Below are positions 1 to 9,656 of a DNA stretch of 54,487 nt, one piece after another. Source of the stretch: Carboxylicivirga fragile (GTDB taxonomy: Bacteria; Bacteroidota; Bacteroidia; Bacteroidales; Marinilabiliaceae); the NCBI GenBank assembly GCA_025499625.1, contig JAFMVD010000042.1:1-54487 (forward strand). The letters are read 5' to 3'. How positions within the stretch are numbered: the stretch's first letter is position 1; every line of letters starts with the position of its first letter. A program made the translations under genes and the position numbers. The notes below the pieces were generated by a model, which had not been told where the DNA came from, did no database searches, and was given only the letters and a program-made list of their open reading frames with translations.

Positions 1-45
1 ATGTAACTCCCATTGAATATGAATTAAATTATTACCAAGTTTTAA

Positions 46-1086
46 TTGCGGCTTAAGGTCTTAAAAAAACGTCCGGTTTTTATTTGTAATTCCAATAATC
101 GTTTTGAATGGAAAGACAAGTTTAATAAGGTTAAAACTGATGAGCTGCAAGCTATTTTTAACGAAGATGTAAAAAAACGAAGTATAAAAGAATATAAAAA
201 ATCAAAGCTGGTAATGATTGGCCGTGGATGGGTAAAAGCGGGTTTTGATTTTGGGAGTTTTAATGAAAAGAACTTTATCTATAACAAAAGGCGGCAAACT
301 ATTTATTTAATTGGCTTACAGCCTGAAATAATAAGTACTACCATTAATCCTTGGTTTATACCCGAAGAAGGTGTTGAGGGCTTTGAGTTTGTACTGGCTA
401 AAAAGGGAGGTTTGTACAATCCGGAGTATACTAAGAAGGTAAAAAGAAACTGTTTGAATAAATTAAAGGCTCAGGCTCAGGAGAAACAAATATTAGAGAA
501 AGCCAAAGAGAATGCGCAAACTAAGCTTAAAGCTTTTTTCGATATTCTAATTGAAGAGGACCTGAAAGATCTTAGGTTCTATTCGAATTACCTTAGCTAT
601 AATTTAAATGCATTTCTGAATGATAGCCTTATTGATAAAGATGTGGTTGCTTTGGATTCTATTTTATTACGTTATCATGCTAAGTATGATTCAAAAATTG
701 GGGGCAATTATGTTTTAAGTGCTTTTATGGATTCGATAAAGCGAAAAAAGTACTATGTAAATGATGTAAAATTTCAAGTTCATTCACGAAGCTCTGTGCT
801 GTACGATATAATTAACGATGATCAAATTGATTCATTGGATTATTTAAAAATTAAACAAGCAGATAAGATTAGTTTGACGGATTCTTTATGGTACAACAGT
901 ATTGAATTGGATGATCTTCATGCTTACGTTGCAAGCGATGTGGATAGTTTAGTGTCTGGGATAGTTAGATTTTTAAATCGACCTAATACGGTATTTAAGG
1001 ATTCTGTAACCAATGAACTAAGTAAAGTTCATATGGATAGATTATTGTTTCAACTTGAAGATAAATTTGGAAGTAAAGACGAATAG
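46..1086 (+). CDS. DUF4230-like protein, 5' end uncertain
   Basis: The protein resembles the DUF4230 family. The first third has a GRGWVKAGFDF stretch followed by a PEII-type turn. After it comes a charged helix (around residues 130-165) with the family-like pattern of a short 'ILEKAKENAQ' motif. The rest, about residues 165-346, is a charged helical region I do not recognise. The function of DUF4230 proteins is not established. The start is doubtful: the reading frame opens with TTG at 46 directly after an in-frame TAA at 43-45, the first in-frame ATG is only at residue 57, and no signal peptide or membrane helix is visible although family members often carry one. The frame beginning at base 3 is open up to TAA at 54-56 and may hold either the end of an upstream gene or a displaced N-terminus. 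The stop at 1086 is clear. Confidence 0.6.
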   Translation: MRLKVLKKRPVFICNSNNRFEWKDKFNKVKTDELQAIFNEDVKKRSIKEYKKSKLVMIGRGWVKAGFDFGSFNEKNFIYNKRRQTIYLIGLQPEIISTTINPWFIPEEGVEGFEFVLAKKGGLYNPEYTKKVKRNCLNKLKAQAQEKQILEKAKENAQTKLKAFFDILIEEDLKDLRFYSNYLSYNLNAFLNDSLIDKDVVALDSILLRYHAKYDSKIGGNYVLSAFMDSIKRKKYYVNDVKFQVHSRSSVLYDIINDDQIDSLDYLKIKQADKISLTDSLWYNSIELDDLHAYVASDVDSLVSGIVRFLNRPNTVFKDSVTNELSKVHMDRLLFQLEDKFGSKDE

Positions 1087-1118
1087 TGAACCTTCATTTA
1101 TTTTAGAGTTTTGTCAAT

Positions 1119-1937
1119 CTATTCTTTTAACAGCTCCTTTTTAAGGATTTGATATATTTTATGGCTTGGATATTTATCTATAGCTTGATTTATTGTTTGT
1201 AAAGCCTCAAAATAAAAATGCTTATTGTAGTAGCTTGAAATAGTATTCATATATTCATAATGAGACTTTGGCTGATCTACTATATTAAGTTCCTGCAGTT
1301 GCTTATTCTTTGCTATTATAATTGTGCCTATTTCAGGTTTCCCGCTTGGAGTATTGCTAATTATCCAATGGTATGATTTGCCTGTTTTAACGTCAGCTTC
1401 TGCTAAAGAAACAATACTTTCCGTTATGGAGGTTTGATAAACAAGCTTCTGTGTTTGTGAGTCAATGAGCTTTAACGATAGGTTTAATTCTTTGATATTG
1501 TCGTAATTAATGGTTAATGCAATGTTCTTTGGGAATAAAACCTTTGAAGAGCCTGGAAAAACAGCGCTCGTACCACGTATCTGATAAGCCACACCTGATT
1601 GGGATAGCAAACTTTTACCTGATTTATTGGTGTTAGCCATTTTTGATAGTTCAGAGGTTTTAGGGGTGTCTTCAATAGGGATAGTGTAATCAGATACAGC
1701 GGATATATTAATCTCTTCACCAGAAAATAACATGATGCTAGCATTTCCTTTATTCACTTTTAATTGGTCACTCTCGAGATAGCGCTGAGGTAACTCAAGA
1801 TTAATTTCTTTCGAGTCACGAATCAAAACCCCTTCGCCATCAAGCGTAAGAATCATGGCTGAATACTTTTCTTCATTTTGCGCGTTGCATAATTGAACTA
1901 GACTAATAAAGCCAAGTAATAATGTTATTATTTTCAT
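1119..1937 (-). CDS. Secreted FecR-like protein with TPR-like C-terminus
   Basis: A 272-residue exported protein. I chose the ATG at 1937, because the longer frame begins at a TTG (1961) and the ATG gives a standard signal peptide (MKIITLLLGFISLVQLCNAQ). Residues 25-130 resemble the FecR-type beta domain: a repeated 'value, threshold, dose' strand pattern with LDGEGVLIRDSK, a run ending in a gene-dose-like NKGNASIMLFSGEEI, and later GVAYQIRGTSAVF. The last 50 residues look like a TPR hairpin pair. FecR domains normally act as periplasmic regulators or ligand-binding modules; here there is no cytoplasmic or membrane segment, so it is likely a free periplasmic protein. It diverges from the SpoIIE phosphatase gene at 2025 and shares an 87-bp promoter region with it, which suggests a link to the phosphatase/caspase island. 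The assignment is by pattern only. Confidence 0.6.
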   Translation of the reverse strand: MKIITLLLGFISLVQLCNAQNEEKYSAMILTLDGEGVLIRDSKEINLELPQRYLESDQLKVNKGNASIMLFSGEEINISAVSDYTIPIEDTPKTSELSKMANTNKSGKSLLSQSGVAYQIRGTSAVFPGSSKVLFPKNIALTINYDNIKELNLSLKLIDSQTQKLVYQTSITESIVSLAEADVKTGKSYHWIISNTPSGKPEIGTIIIAKNKQLQELNIVDQPKSHYEYMNTISSYYNKHFYFEALQTINQAIDKYPSHKIYQILKKELLKE

Positions 1938-2024
1938 GAATCTCCATAAAAGTGAAATCAAAAATAGTACTAAATATTGGCTTTTAAACGCTTTGTGTTG
2001 TATTGATTTACTTAAATTGCGTCC

Positions 2025-4223
2025 ATGAAAATTATTAAAACCATTATAATATTTTTAATCTGTTCACAACATTTTGTTGCATCTGGTCAAGATGAATCTT
2101 CATCGCTATTATACGATTCGATTAACGTGAAAATACAAAATGACTTGCTTGAATACCGAGCTTCTATATCATCAATAGATGCCATTGAAGAGATAAAATT
2201 ATTAAAAGAAGTTGGGACTAATTATCACCGAATAAATGCTTTGGATAGTGCCGTTTTTTATTATGATTTAGGTGCACAGAAGGCTTTTAATATACAGAAC
2301 AAGGAGTTATTTTCTGCGTTAAAGTACAACCTTAGTTTGGTGTATTTTAATAAAGGCATGTTCCAATCGGCACTCGACGCGGCTATAATAGCATTAGAAA
2401 CAGATAAGAAACAGAATAACTTGGATAAGGTGGCTTCGTCATTAAATATTGTTTCACTTATATATCAAGAATGGAGTATTTATGATAGAGCCTTAGAGTA
2501 TCGTTTGGAATCTATAAAAATAAGTGAGGAGACGGGTAACTATGTGGAGCTAGCAAATGGATACTTTAACTTAGGAAGCCTTTTTGTGAAAATAGGAAAG
2601 CACGATAAGGCGATGAATAATTTTAGTACGGCTAAAAAGAAATACCAAACTTTGTTATTCGAGAATCCTTTGGATAAACAATTAAAACAAAATTTGTCGG
2701 AATGTATCTATTCTATCGGAGGGGTTTATCTTTATAAAGAAGATTATGACACGGCTCTGGAGATGTTTAACGAAGCCTTGGAGATAAAAATAAATTTAGT
2801 TGATAAGATCGGTATAGGGAATTGTTATTATCAAATAGGTTTGCTTAGTTTTTTACACAATGAGTTGGAACAAGCTAAGCAAAGTTTTTTTCATGCCTTG
2901 CAGTTTAAAAATAGTGCCGGAGATAAAAAAGGAATAGCACTGGTTTATTACCGAATAGCTGACCTCTATTACCATTGGAAAAGGTTTGATCAGTCAGAGA
3001 ATTTTGCTAGAAAAAGTATTCACGTGGCAAACGAAATTGAAGATCGTGAGCTGTTACAAGAGGGTTATAAATTGCTTTACCATATCTACTCTGATCAAAA
3101 GAAGTATAAAATGGCACTGCATTACCATGAGCTTTATAAATCACATTCTGATTTAATCATCAATGAAAACATAGCTAGTGTTGTTGAGGAGCTTAATGTG
3201 CGATACGAAACAGAAAAGCAAGAGAAGGAGAACAAGATTCTTATTGGAGAGAATAGAATAAAGGAGCTAACCATTCAGAAACAGAAATCGATGGGATTCT
3301 ATTTGATCGGAATGATTGTTTTAATTCTGGTAATCGTTATAGTGCTTTATATACTATATCGCTCCAAACGAAGAGCTAATCGCATAGTCTCGCATAAAAA
3401 TATCTTATTGGGCGAACAGAATGTGAGAATTGCTCATCAAAATAAAGAGATTGAAGCTAAGAGTAAAGATTTAACGGACAGTATACAATATGCGTTAAGA
3501 ATACAAGAAGCCATGTTGCTTGATAGTAAACAGTTAAATGAAGTGGTGCAAGATGCTTTTATTCTGTTAAAGCCAAAGGATATAGTAAGTGGTGATTTTT
3601 ATTGGTTTACTGAGCATGAAGATAAAGCGATTATTGCTGCTATTGACTGCACTGGTCATGGCGTACCCGGTGCCTTTATGAGCATGTTGGGAAATACACT
3701 TTTAAACCAAATAGTTTTACGCGAGGGCATTACTTCGCCAGAATTGATATTGGAGCGATTGAGTCAAGAAGTTCAACTGGCACTTAAACAGGAGAAGACT
3801 CAGAATCAGGACGGAATGGACATGGCATTGTGTGTGATTGATAAAACAAATAATAGTGTTTCGTATTCAGGTGCCAAAAATCCGTTAATCATCATTAAGG
3901 ATGGCGAAGCAACGCGTATTAAAGCCAATAAGAAACCCATTGGGATTAGCCGATATGAGAAGGAAGAGTTTGTGAAACATACCTTTGAGGTGGATGAAGA
4001 GACTTTTTTTTATATGTTTTCAGATGGTTTTGTCGATCAATTTGGCGGACCTAAAGGAAAGAAATTTATGGTGAAACGCTTTCAACAATTATTATTGGAT
4101 ATTCATCAGAAACCCATGCATGAACAGAGCGATACTTTGAATTCCACTTTAAATAAATGGATGAGGAACGACGAACAGATTGACGACGTATTAGTGGTTG
4201 GTTTTAAGTTAGTTGGTAAATAG
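2025..4223 (+). CDS. TPR-transmembrane-SpoIIE (PP2C) phosphatase
   Basis: A membrane-anchored Ser/Thr phosphatase of the SpoIIE/RsbU type with a large periplasmic sensor. A signal peptide ends near SGQ (residue 22). About eight TPR hairpins fill residues 35-390, a coiled coil follows, and one transmembrane helix lies at about 422-444. The cytoplasmic phosphatase starts near 484 (SIQYALRIQEAM). The metal-binding motifs are intact: GDFYW (~522), DCTGHGVPGAFMS (~540), DGMDMAL (~595), FSDGFVDQFGG (~664) and QIDDVLVVG (~717). In this family the phosphatase usually acts on anti-sigma-factor antagonists; no partner kinase or STAS protein is visible nearby. The next gene, an exported WD40-caspase, starts 28 bp after the stop, so the two are likely co-transcribed. 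Confidence 0.9.
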   Translation: MKIIKTIIIFLICSQHFVASGQDESSSLLYDSINVKIQNDLLEYRASISSIDAIEEIKLLKEVGTNYHRINALDSAVFYYDLGAQKAFNIQNKELFSALKYNLSLVYFNKGMFQSALDAAIIALETDKKQNNLDKVASSLNIVSLIYQEWSIYDRALEYRLESIKISEETGNYVELANGYFNLGSLFVKIGKHDKAMNNFSTAKKKYQTLLFENPLDKQLKQNLSECIYSIGGVYLYKEDYDTALEMFNEALEIKINLVDKIGIGNCYYQIGLLSFLHNELEQAKQSFFHALQFKNSAGDKKGIALVYYRIADLYYHWKRFDQSENFARKSIHVANEIEDRELLQEGYKLLYHIYSDQKKYKMALHYHELYKSHSDLIINENIASVVEELNVRYETEKQEKENKILIGENRIKELTIQKQKSMGFYLIGMIVLILVIVIVLYILYRSKRRANRIVSHKNILLGEQNVRIAHQNKEIEAKSKDLTDSIQYALRIQEAMLLDSKQLNEVVQDAFILLKPKDIVSGDFYWFTEHEDKAIIAAIDCTGHGVPGAFMSMLGNTLLNQIVLREGITSPELILERLSQEVQLALKQEKTQNQDGMDMALCVIDKTNNSVSYSGAKNPLIIIKDGEATRIKANKKPIGISRYEKEEFVKHTFEVDEETFFYMFSDGFVDQFGGPKGKKFMVKRFQQLLLDIHQKPMHEQSDTLNSTLNKWMRNDEQIDDVLVVGFKLVGK

Positions 4224-4251
4224 ATTACAGTCAAATTATACATTATTAGAT

Positions 4252-7200
4252 ATGCAAAAAGCATTAATTTCCATTCTTTCTATTCTTCTTTTCTATACGG
4301 CTTATTCGCAAGAGCCTATTCAGACCGTTCTTCAGAAAGGACATTCTCGTTATGTGACTTGTGTTGATATTAGTGCTGATGGAAAATATGCCATTACAGG
4401 TAGTGCTGATAATACCTTAAAGCTGTGGAATATAAAAAGTGGAAAAGAGATTAGAAACTTTACGATGCATACCGAAGCCATTCGTTCCGTTTTTTTTAAT
4501 GCCGAAGGAACTAAAATAGTGAGTGCTTCAAATGATAATAAAGCCATTGTATATGATGTGATAAAGGGTAAGGTATTGGCCGAGATGCAAATTGATAATA
4601 AGTTGGAGAAGGCCTGTTTTACACCTGATGGTAGTAAAGTAATTACGGCTGATGACCGTAATTTGCTAAGCCTTTGGGATGCCAACACTGGCCAGCTTAT
4701 TGGAGATTACAAGAAGCATTATTCGGCTGTAATATCTAAGCAATCATTTACTAACGACGGTAATGCTTTTCTGCAATATGTGGATAGAAACGAGATGGTA
4801 AGCGTAAATCTACAAGATAGTGCTGCTGTAATTTCGTTTAAGGCCGATAAGCCGTACGACTATGCCATTAGCCCCAATAATAAGTATGTTGCTATTGCTA
4901 CCGAAAAGAAAGAAGTGCTTTTGTTTGATTTAAAAACGGGAGAGAAGTTACGTGATTTAAATGCCACTGTAGATAAACCCTGCGATGGTTGTAAAAGTTA
5001 TTTGGTGTTCAGTCATAATAGTAAATACATGGCAACGGCATCAAAATATGCACCGGTAACTATTTGGGACATAAAAACAGGTAAGGTTGTTGCCCAATTT
5101 GAAACTGACGCCGATTGGTTTGATGAGCTTAAGTTTAGTCCTAATGATGAAAATGTTGTGTTATCTGCCGACGATGAAATGTGGGTATGGAATATTAAAA
5201 GCGGTAAGGAGTTATTAAACTTATCATTCGATGGTCTGGAATGCATACCCGTTATAAGCCCTGATAGTAAATCGATTTTAACAACTGGTACATTTAATAG
5301 GACGGCACTTTGGAGTTTATCATCTGGAAAATCGTTAAAACACTTAGGAGGATACCTGAATAAGGAGCACCAAGATGGCATACCTTTTAAACAAGGCGAT
5401 TGGTTTCATACCAACATACTTCGCTACCTTGGTTTGAAGTCAGGAATAACATTGAGTAGTGATGGTAAGTTTTTGGTAAAAGGAAGCATCGACTCAACAG
5501 CTTTTAGGCTCAACCTTGAAAATGGTAAAGTGGAGAAGTGGTTTCAAGGGCACACGAAGAAAGTAATAAGTACAGATCTTAGTCCTGATGGTAAATTATT
5601 GCTTACAGCCAGTGCCGATGGAAAACTGAAACTGTGGGATGTCGAAACAGGAAAGCTAAAACGCACTTATAAAGGGCATAGTGATTTGGTTTTTGATGCC
5701 CGGTTTAGTAATGATGGAACCAAAATAGTGAGTGGTAGCTGGGATTCAAGTTTAAGAATATGGGAGCTTGAAACAGGAAAGATTCATAGCTCAGCTCATT
5801 TGGATCAAGCATCACCTTATAGAGTCTCTTTTACACCTAACGATTTATATGTGCTTAGTAGCGACCTAAGTGAGCAGCTTCGTATGTGGGAGGTGGATGT
5901 AGCGAAACAATTTAGATCCTTAATCGGCCACACTAAACTGGCCACCGACATTTGTTATAGTCCCGATGGTAAGTACGTGCTGACTGCCAGTTTAGATGGA
6001 ATGGTTAAAATGTGGGATTTGTTTTCGGGTATGTTGGTGAACAAATTAAGTGGACACAGCTCTGGAGTATATTCACTGGCATTTGCACCCAATGGTGAAT
6101 TTATTGCATCGGGAAGTAATGATAGAAGTATCATTATTTGGGATCCTACGAGTGGAAAAAGAATTAGAACTTTAAAAGCTCATTCGGGGGCTGTCTCCTC
6201 CATACAAATTGACGCTGCAAGTCAGCGTATGGTTTCTTGTAGTGTTGATGGCGAAATTATTGTGTGGGATATGGCTAACTATACGCAGCTTTATACCTAT
6301 ATTCAAATAGATAGGGATAATTGGTTAGCGAAAACACCTGGAGGATATTTTGATGGGACACCCGAGGCCATAAAGAATATCAATTATGTGTCGGGACTCA
6401 TAGTGGTGGCAGTAGAAAGTTTATTTGAAAAGTATTATACGCCCAACCTTATTACACGTATCAATGCAGGTGAATATTTTCTGGACGAACAAAATGATAT
6501 CACCACGCAAATTAATACTGCACCTTCTATTCACTTAAATATTCATGATGAGAATTTTCACAATCATTTATCCGAGACTGATTCGGTAGCATGGTTTCAG
6601 AATCAAATTGATTTAACAGTTGCGCTTGTTGATGAAGGAAGTGGCTTGGATGAGCTTAGGGTGTTTAACAATGAGAAGCTGGTTTATAGCGAACAATTTT
6701 CTAAATCAAGTATTCGTAGAGGTAAAAAAGTAAAGCAGCATATTAATATCGCTGTAGCTCCAGGTGAAAACAATATTACAGCCATCGCCTATAGTAAACA
6801 ACGTACCGAATCAGCCCCTTCATCCATTAAGATTCATTATGATGGAGTGGAAACAGATGCTAAACTTTTTATTTTATCGGTGGGGGTCAATAAATATAAA
6901 AACCCGTCTTATAATTTATCGTATGCGGTTAACGATGCGAAAGCTTATACCAAAGCTATCCGAAAGAGCTCATCTGCTATTTTTAGGGATGTTGAAGAAG
7001 TATTTTTAAGTAATGATGAGGTGAGCAAGGAGTCACTAACAGAAGCTTTTGCCAACATCGCATTAAAATCAGAGCCACAAGATGTTTTTGTTTTCTATTA
7101 TGCAGGGCACGGTGTTATGAATTTGTCAAAGAATAGCGACGAAGATTTTTACATTATTCCACATGATGTCACCCAAATGTATGGCGATAAAGCAATGTTG

Positions 7201-7635
7201 ACACAAAAGGCATTGTCGGCAAAGGAAATGTTAGAGCTATCGAAGGAAATACCCGCACGTAAGCAGATGTTTATCCTCGATGCCTGTCAGTCGGGAGGAG
7301 CCTTATCTACTTTTCAAACACGAGGAGGGAATCGCGAAAAAGCCATTGCTCAGTTGGCACGTAGCACTGGCACCTATTTTCTTTTAGCCAGTGGTGCTGT
7401 TCAATATGCATCGGAAGCGAAAGAGCTAGGGCACGGTATATTTACTTATGCTATATTAGAGGGTTTAGAAGGGAAAGCTGATGGTATTTCGGGTGATGAA
7501 AAAATTACTGCCAATGAGTTACGCGCATACGTAGAGGATCGTGTCCCAGAGCTAACGGATAAATACATGTTAACCCCTCAATATCCTACTGGTTATAGTT
7601 TTGGTCAGGACTTTCCAATCGTAATAGTAAAGTAA
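4252..7635 (+). CDS. Exported WD40-repeat caspase-like (C14) protease
   Basis: A 1127-residue protein combining WD40 propellers with a C-terminal caspase/metacaspase domain. I prefer the ATG at 4252 over the upstream TTG (4213, overlapping the previous gene), because it gives a clean signal peptide (MQKALISILSILLFYTAYSQ). About fourteen WD-type repeats, enough for two propellers, cover residues 25-680; a beta-rich, Ig-like stretch follows to about 865. The peptidase domain begins near 870 (LFILSVGVNKY). The catalytic pair is visible: His953 in FYYAGHG and Cys1012 in ILDACQSGG, so it is expected to be active. Bacterial WD40-caspases have been suggested to act in stress or cell-death signalling; export to the periplasm is unusual for such a role. 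Its target is unknown. It lies directly behind a SpoIIE phosphatase gene. Confidence 0.88.
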   Translation: MQKALISILSILLFYTAYSQEPIQTVLQKGHSRYVTCVDISADGKYAITGSADNTLKLWNIKSGKEIRNFTMHTEAIRSVFFNAEGTKIVSASNDNKAIVYDVIKGKVLAEMQIDNKLEKACFTPDGSKVITADDRNLLSLWDANTGQLIGDYKKHYSAVISKQSFTNDGNAFLQYVDRNEMVSVNLQDSAAVISFKADKPYDYAISPNNKYVAIATEKKEVLLFDLKTGEKLRDLNATVDKPCDGCKSYLVFSHNSKYMATASKYAPVTIWDIKTGKVVAQFETDADWFDELKFSPNDENVVLSADDEMWVWNIKSGKELLNLSFDGLECIPVISPDSKSILTTGTFNRTALWSLSSGKSLKHLGGYLNKEHQDGIPFKQGDWFHTNILRYLGLKSGITLSSDGKFLVKGSIDSTAFRLNLENGKVEKWFQGHTKKVISTDLSPDGKLLLTASADGKLKLWDVETGKLKRTYKGHSDLVFDARFSNDGTKIVSGSWDSSLRIWELETGKIHSSAHLDQASPYRVSFTPNDLYVLSSDLSEQLRMWEVDVAKQFRSLIGHTKLATDICYSPDGKYVLTASLDGMVKMWDLFSGMLVNKLSGHSSGVYSLAFAPNGEFIASGSNDRSIIIWDPTSGKRIRTLKAHSGAVSSIQIDAASQRMVSCSVDGEIIVWDMANYTQLYTYIQIDRDNWLAKTPGGYFDGTPEAIKNINYVSGLIVVAVESLFEKYYTPNLITRINAGEYFLDEQNDITTQINTAPSIHLNIHDENFHNHLSETDSVAWFQNQIDLTVALVDEGSGLDELRVFNNEKLVYSEQFSKSSIRRGKKVKQHINIAVAPGENNITAIAYSKQRTESAPSSIKIHYDGVETDAKLFILSVGVNKYKNPSYNLSYAVNDAKAYTKAIRKSSSAIFRDVEEVFLSNDEVSKESLTEAFANIALKSEPQDVFVFYYAGHGVMNLSKNSDEDFYIIPHDVTQMYGDKAMLTQKALSAKEMLELSKEIPARKQMFILDACQSGGALSTFQTRGGNREKAIAQLARSTGTYFLLASGAVQYASEAKELGHGIFTYAILEGLEGKADGISGDEKITANELRAYVEDRVPELTDKYMLTPQYPTGYSFGQDFPIVIVK

Positions 7636-7704
7636 ATATGAGAATCCTTTTTGAGATTGACTAATTTTCCTACGTTACCCATGTAATAAATCTTTAATTG
7701 CGGT

Positions 7705-8007
7705 ATGATTACAATTTGTGCGACTATAAGTCCTACTAAAAATATTCGTGCAATGTCACGTAATATCATAGGCCAAGAAAATATTACGGAGATATTTTTA
7801 AATACGCCAATTAATGTTTGTGAAAAGCGAGATGTGAAAGGTCTTTATAGAAAGGCCAGGGTAGGGGATATTACAAATTTTACAGGTGTTTCTGCAAAAT
7901 ATGAAGAGCCAACAAATGCTGATTTAACAATCGATACTTCCCTAGTTGAACTTGAAGAAAGTATTAAAATGATTATGCAATTAATAATTGCAAAGATTAA
8001 GGATTGA
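7705..8007 (+). pseudogene. cysC: C-terminal half of adenylylsulfate (APS) kinase
   Basis: The 100-residue frame matches the second half of APS kinase, the enzyme that phosphorylates adenylylsulfate to PAPS. Recognisable pieces, in family order, are ISPTKNIRAMSRNIIG, IFLNTPINVCEKRDVKGLY, KARVGDITNFTG and a final ID-TS-LEESI helix. Full-length enzymes are about 200 residues and carry a GxxGSGKST P-loop near the N-terminus; neither this nor any other N-terminal part is found in the 69 bp upstream or within the preceding WD40-caspase gene. Without the P-loop it cannot be a working kinase. The surviving part is well conserved and has no internal stop, so the truncation looks fairly recent. No other sulfate-assimilation gene is in the window. 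A short functional derivative is possible but I think it less likely. Confidence 0.75.
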
Positions 8008-8133
8008 GAGAGTGTTTTTCCATCTGACACTCCTGATAATCTAATACTGTAAGCTTTCCAATATTAAGACTGATCCTCCTCCCAAACTATACATGTACTT
8101 CCCTTTTTTGTGTTCAATAAATTAGCTACGGCT

Positions 8134-9546
8134 TTACTTTCCGATACAAAAGTTCTTAAAGATATTGCCCAATACCTCGTCAGTGTTGATGTGACCAGTT
8201 ATCTCGCCTAGAAAATGTAAAACCTCACGTATATCTTGTGATAGCAAATCGCCAGACAAGCCAGTTTGTAGACCATCACTTACGCGCAAGATAGCTTCAT
8301 GCGATTTTGAAAGGGCTTCGTAGTGACGGGCATTGGTAACAATTACTTCATCGTTATCTAAAGCGGTTAGGTTAACTGTTTTAAGTAATTCCGATGTGAG
8401 CGTGTCAATGTTGCTTTGCATTTTCGCCGAAATGGGTACAAGAGAGTCAATGCCATTTAGTTCTCGAAATGCAGCTTGATCGAAACGGTTTTCGACCACG
8501 ATATCTTCTAATAAATCGGTTTTATTAATGACCACGATCAACTGTTGTTGCCCTTCCGTTAGTCGACTCTTAACATTGGTGATGGCCTCATGTATTTTTT
8601 CATCCGGATCGTTCACATCCAACATTAATAAAACAATATTGGCTTTGTCAATTTTACTATAAGTACGTTCAATACCTAGATTCTCAATTTTATCTTTGGT
8701 GGTACGAATACCGGCTGTGTCAATAAAACGGAATGTGATGCCTTCTATGTTAATGGTATCTTCAATTACATCGCGTGTAGTACCATGTATGTCTGATACT
8801 ATGGCTCTGTCTTCTTGCAATAGCGTATTGAGTAAAGTTGACTTGCCTGCATTGGTATGTCCAACAATAGCTACTGGAATACCGTTTTTTATGGCGTTGC
8901 CCAAGGAAAACGACTGACACAATTTATTAATTAAGGATTCAATGTTATTGACAAGCTCACTCAGTTCTGATCGGTCAGCAAATTCAACATCTTCTTCACT
9001 AAAATCGAGTTCGAGCTCAATAAGGGTGATGAAGTTTAACAGTTGCGCACGTAGATTGATTAATTCGTTAGAGAAACCACCACGCATTTGTTGCAGTGCA
9101 ACACGTCTTGCTGCTTCACTTTGAGAGGCAATTAAGTCAGCCACAGCTTCAGCCTGCGACAAATCCATTTTGCCGCTTAGGAATGCACGCTGAGTAAATT
9201 CGCCAGGAGTGGCGAGGCGTGCTCCTTTTTTAATAAGCAATTGCAAAATCTGCTGCTGTATATAGGGCGAACCGTGACAAGCTATTTCGGCAATGTCTTC
9301 GCCTGTAAAGGAGTGAGGCGCTTTAAAAATACTTATTAGTACTTCATCAATATTTGTTTCTTCATTGACAATAGAGCCAAAATGCACCGTGTTAGCTTTC
9401 TGATCAGCTAGAATTTTATTCTTCGAAGCTGGTTCAAAAATTGATTGACAAATTGAAAAAGATTCAGCTCCAGATAAACGGATGACAGCAATGGCTCCCA
9501 TGCCTTGAGCAGTTGATATGGCACAAATTGTATCGTTAAATTGCAT
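8134..9546 (-). CDS. mnmE: tRNA modification GTPase MnmE
   Basis: MnmE works with MnmG to build the carboxymethylaminomethyl group on U34 of certain tRNAs. The 470-residue length is normal for the family. The N-terminal formyl-THF-binding domain has the typical start (DTICAISTAQGMGAIAVIRL) and the ACHGSPYI motif near residue 90. The G domain carries GHTNAGKST (G1, about residue 228), DIHGTTRD (G2), DTAGIR (G3) and NKTD (G4). The protein ends with FCIGK, whose Cys is the conserved catalytic residue. It is the only housekeeping tRNA gene product in this stretch. It diverges from the TPR histidine kinase gene at 9657 with a 110-bp intergenic region between them. No mnmG is in the window. Confidence 0.97.
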   Translation of the reverse strand: MQFNDTICAISTAQGMGAIAVIRLSGAESFSICQSIFEPASKNKILADQKANTVHFGSIVNEETNIDEVLISIFKAPHSFTGEDIAEIACHGSPYIQQQILQLLIKKGARLATPGEFTQRAFLSGKMDLSQAEAVADLIASQSEAARRVALQQMRGGFSNELINLRAQLLNFITLIELELDFSEEDVEFADRSELSELVNNIESLINKLCQSFSLGNAIKNGIPVAIVGHTNAGKSTLLNTLLQEDRAIVSDIHGTTRDVIEDTINIEGITFRFIDTAGIRTTKDKIENLGIERTYSKIDKANIVLLMLDVNDPDEKIHEAITNVKSRLTEGQQQLIVVINKTDLLEDIVVENRFDQAAFRELNGIDSLVPISAKMQSNIDTLTSELLKTVNLTALDNDEVIVTNARHYEALSKSHEAILRVSDGLQTGLSGDLLSQDIREVLHFLGEITGHINTDEVLGNIFKNFCIGK

Positions 9547-9656
9547 CTGATAATAGTATTTAGTGCAAAATTAGTAAAATAGATGGTTTCATAGGATTAT
9601 TAATTCAATGAACTATTTCAAAAATTATAGTAAATTTACATTGTTAAATTATTTTT

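Noticed and set aside
4213-4251. TTG start of the WD40-caspase
   Set aside because: It overlaps the phosphatase gene and hides a standard signal peptide that begins at the ATG 4252.
8010-8032. Terminator after the cysC remnant
   Set aside because: Six-bp stem with an 11-base loop and no T-run; too weak to call.
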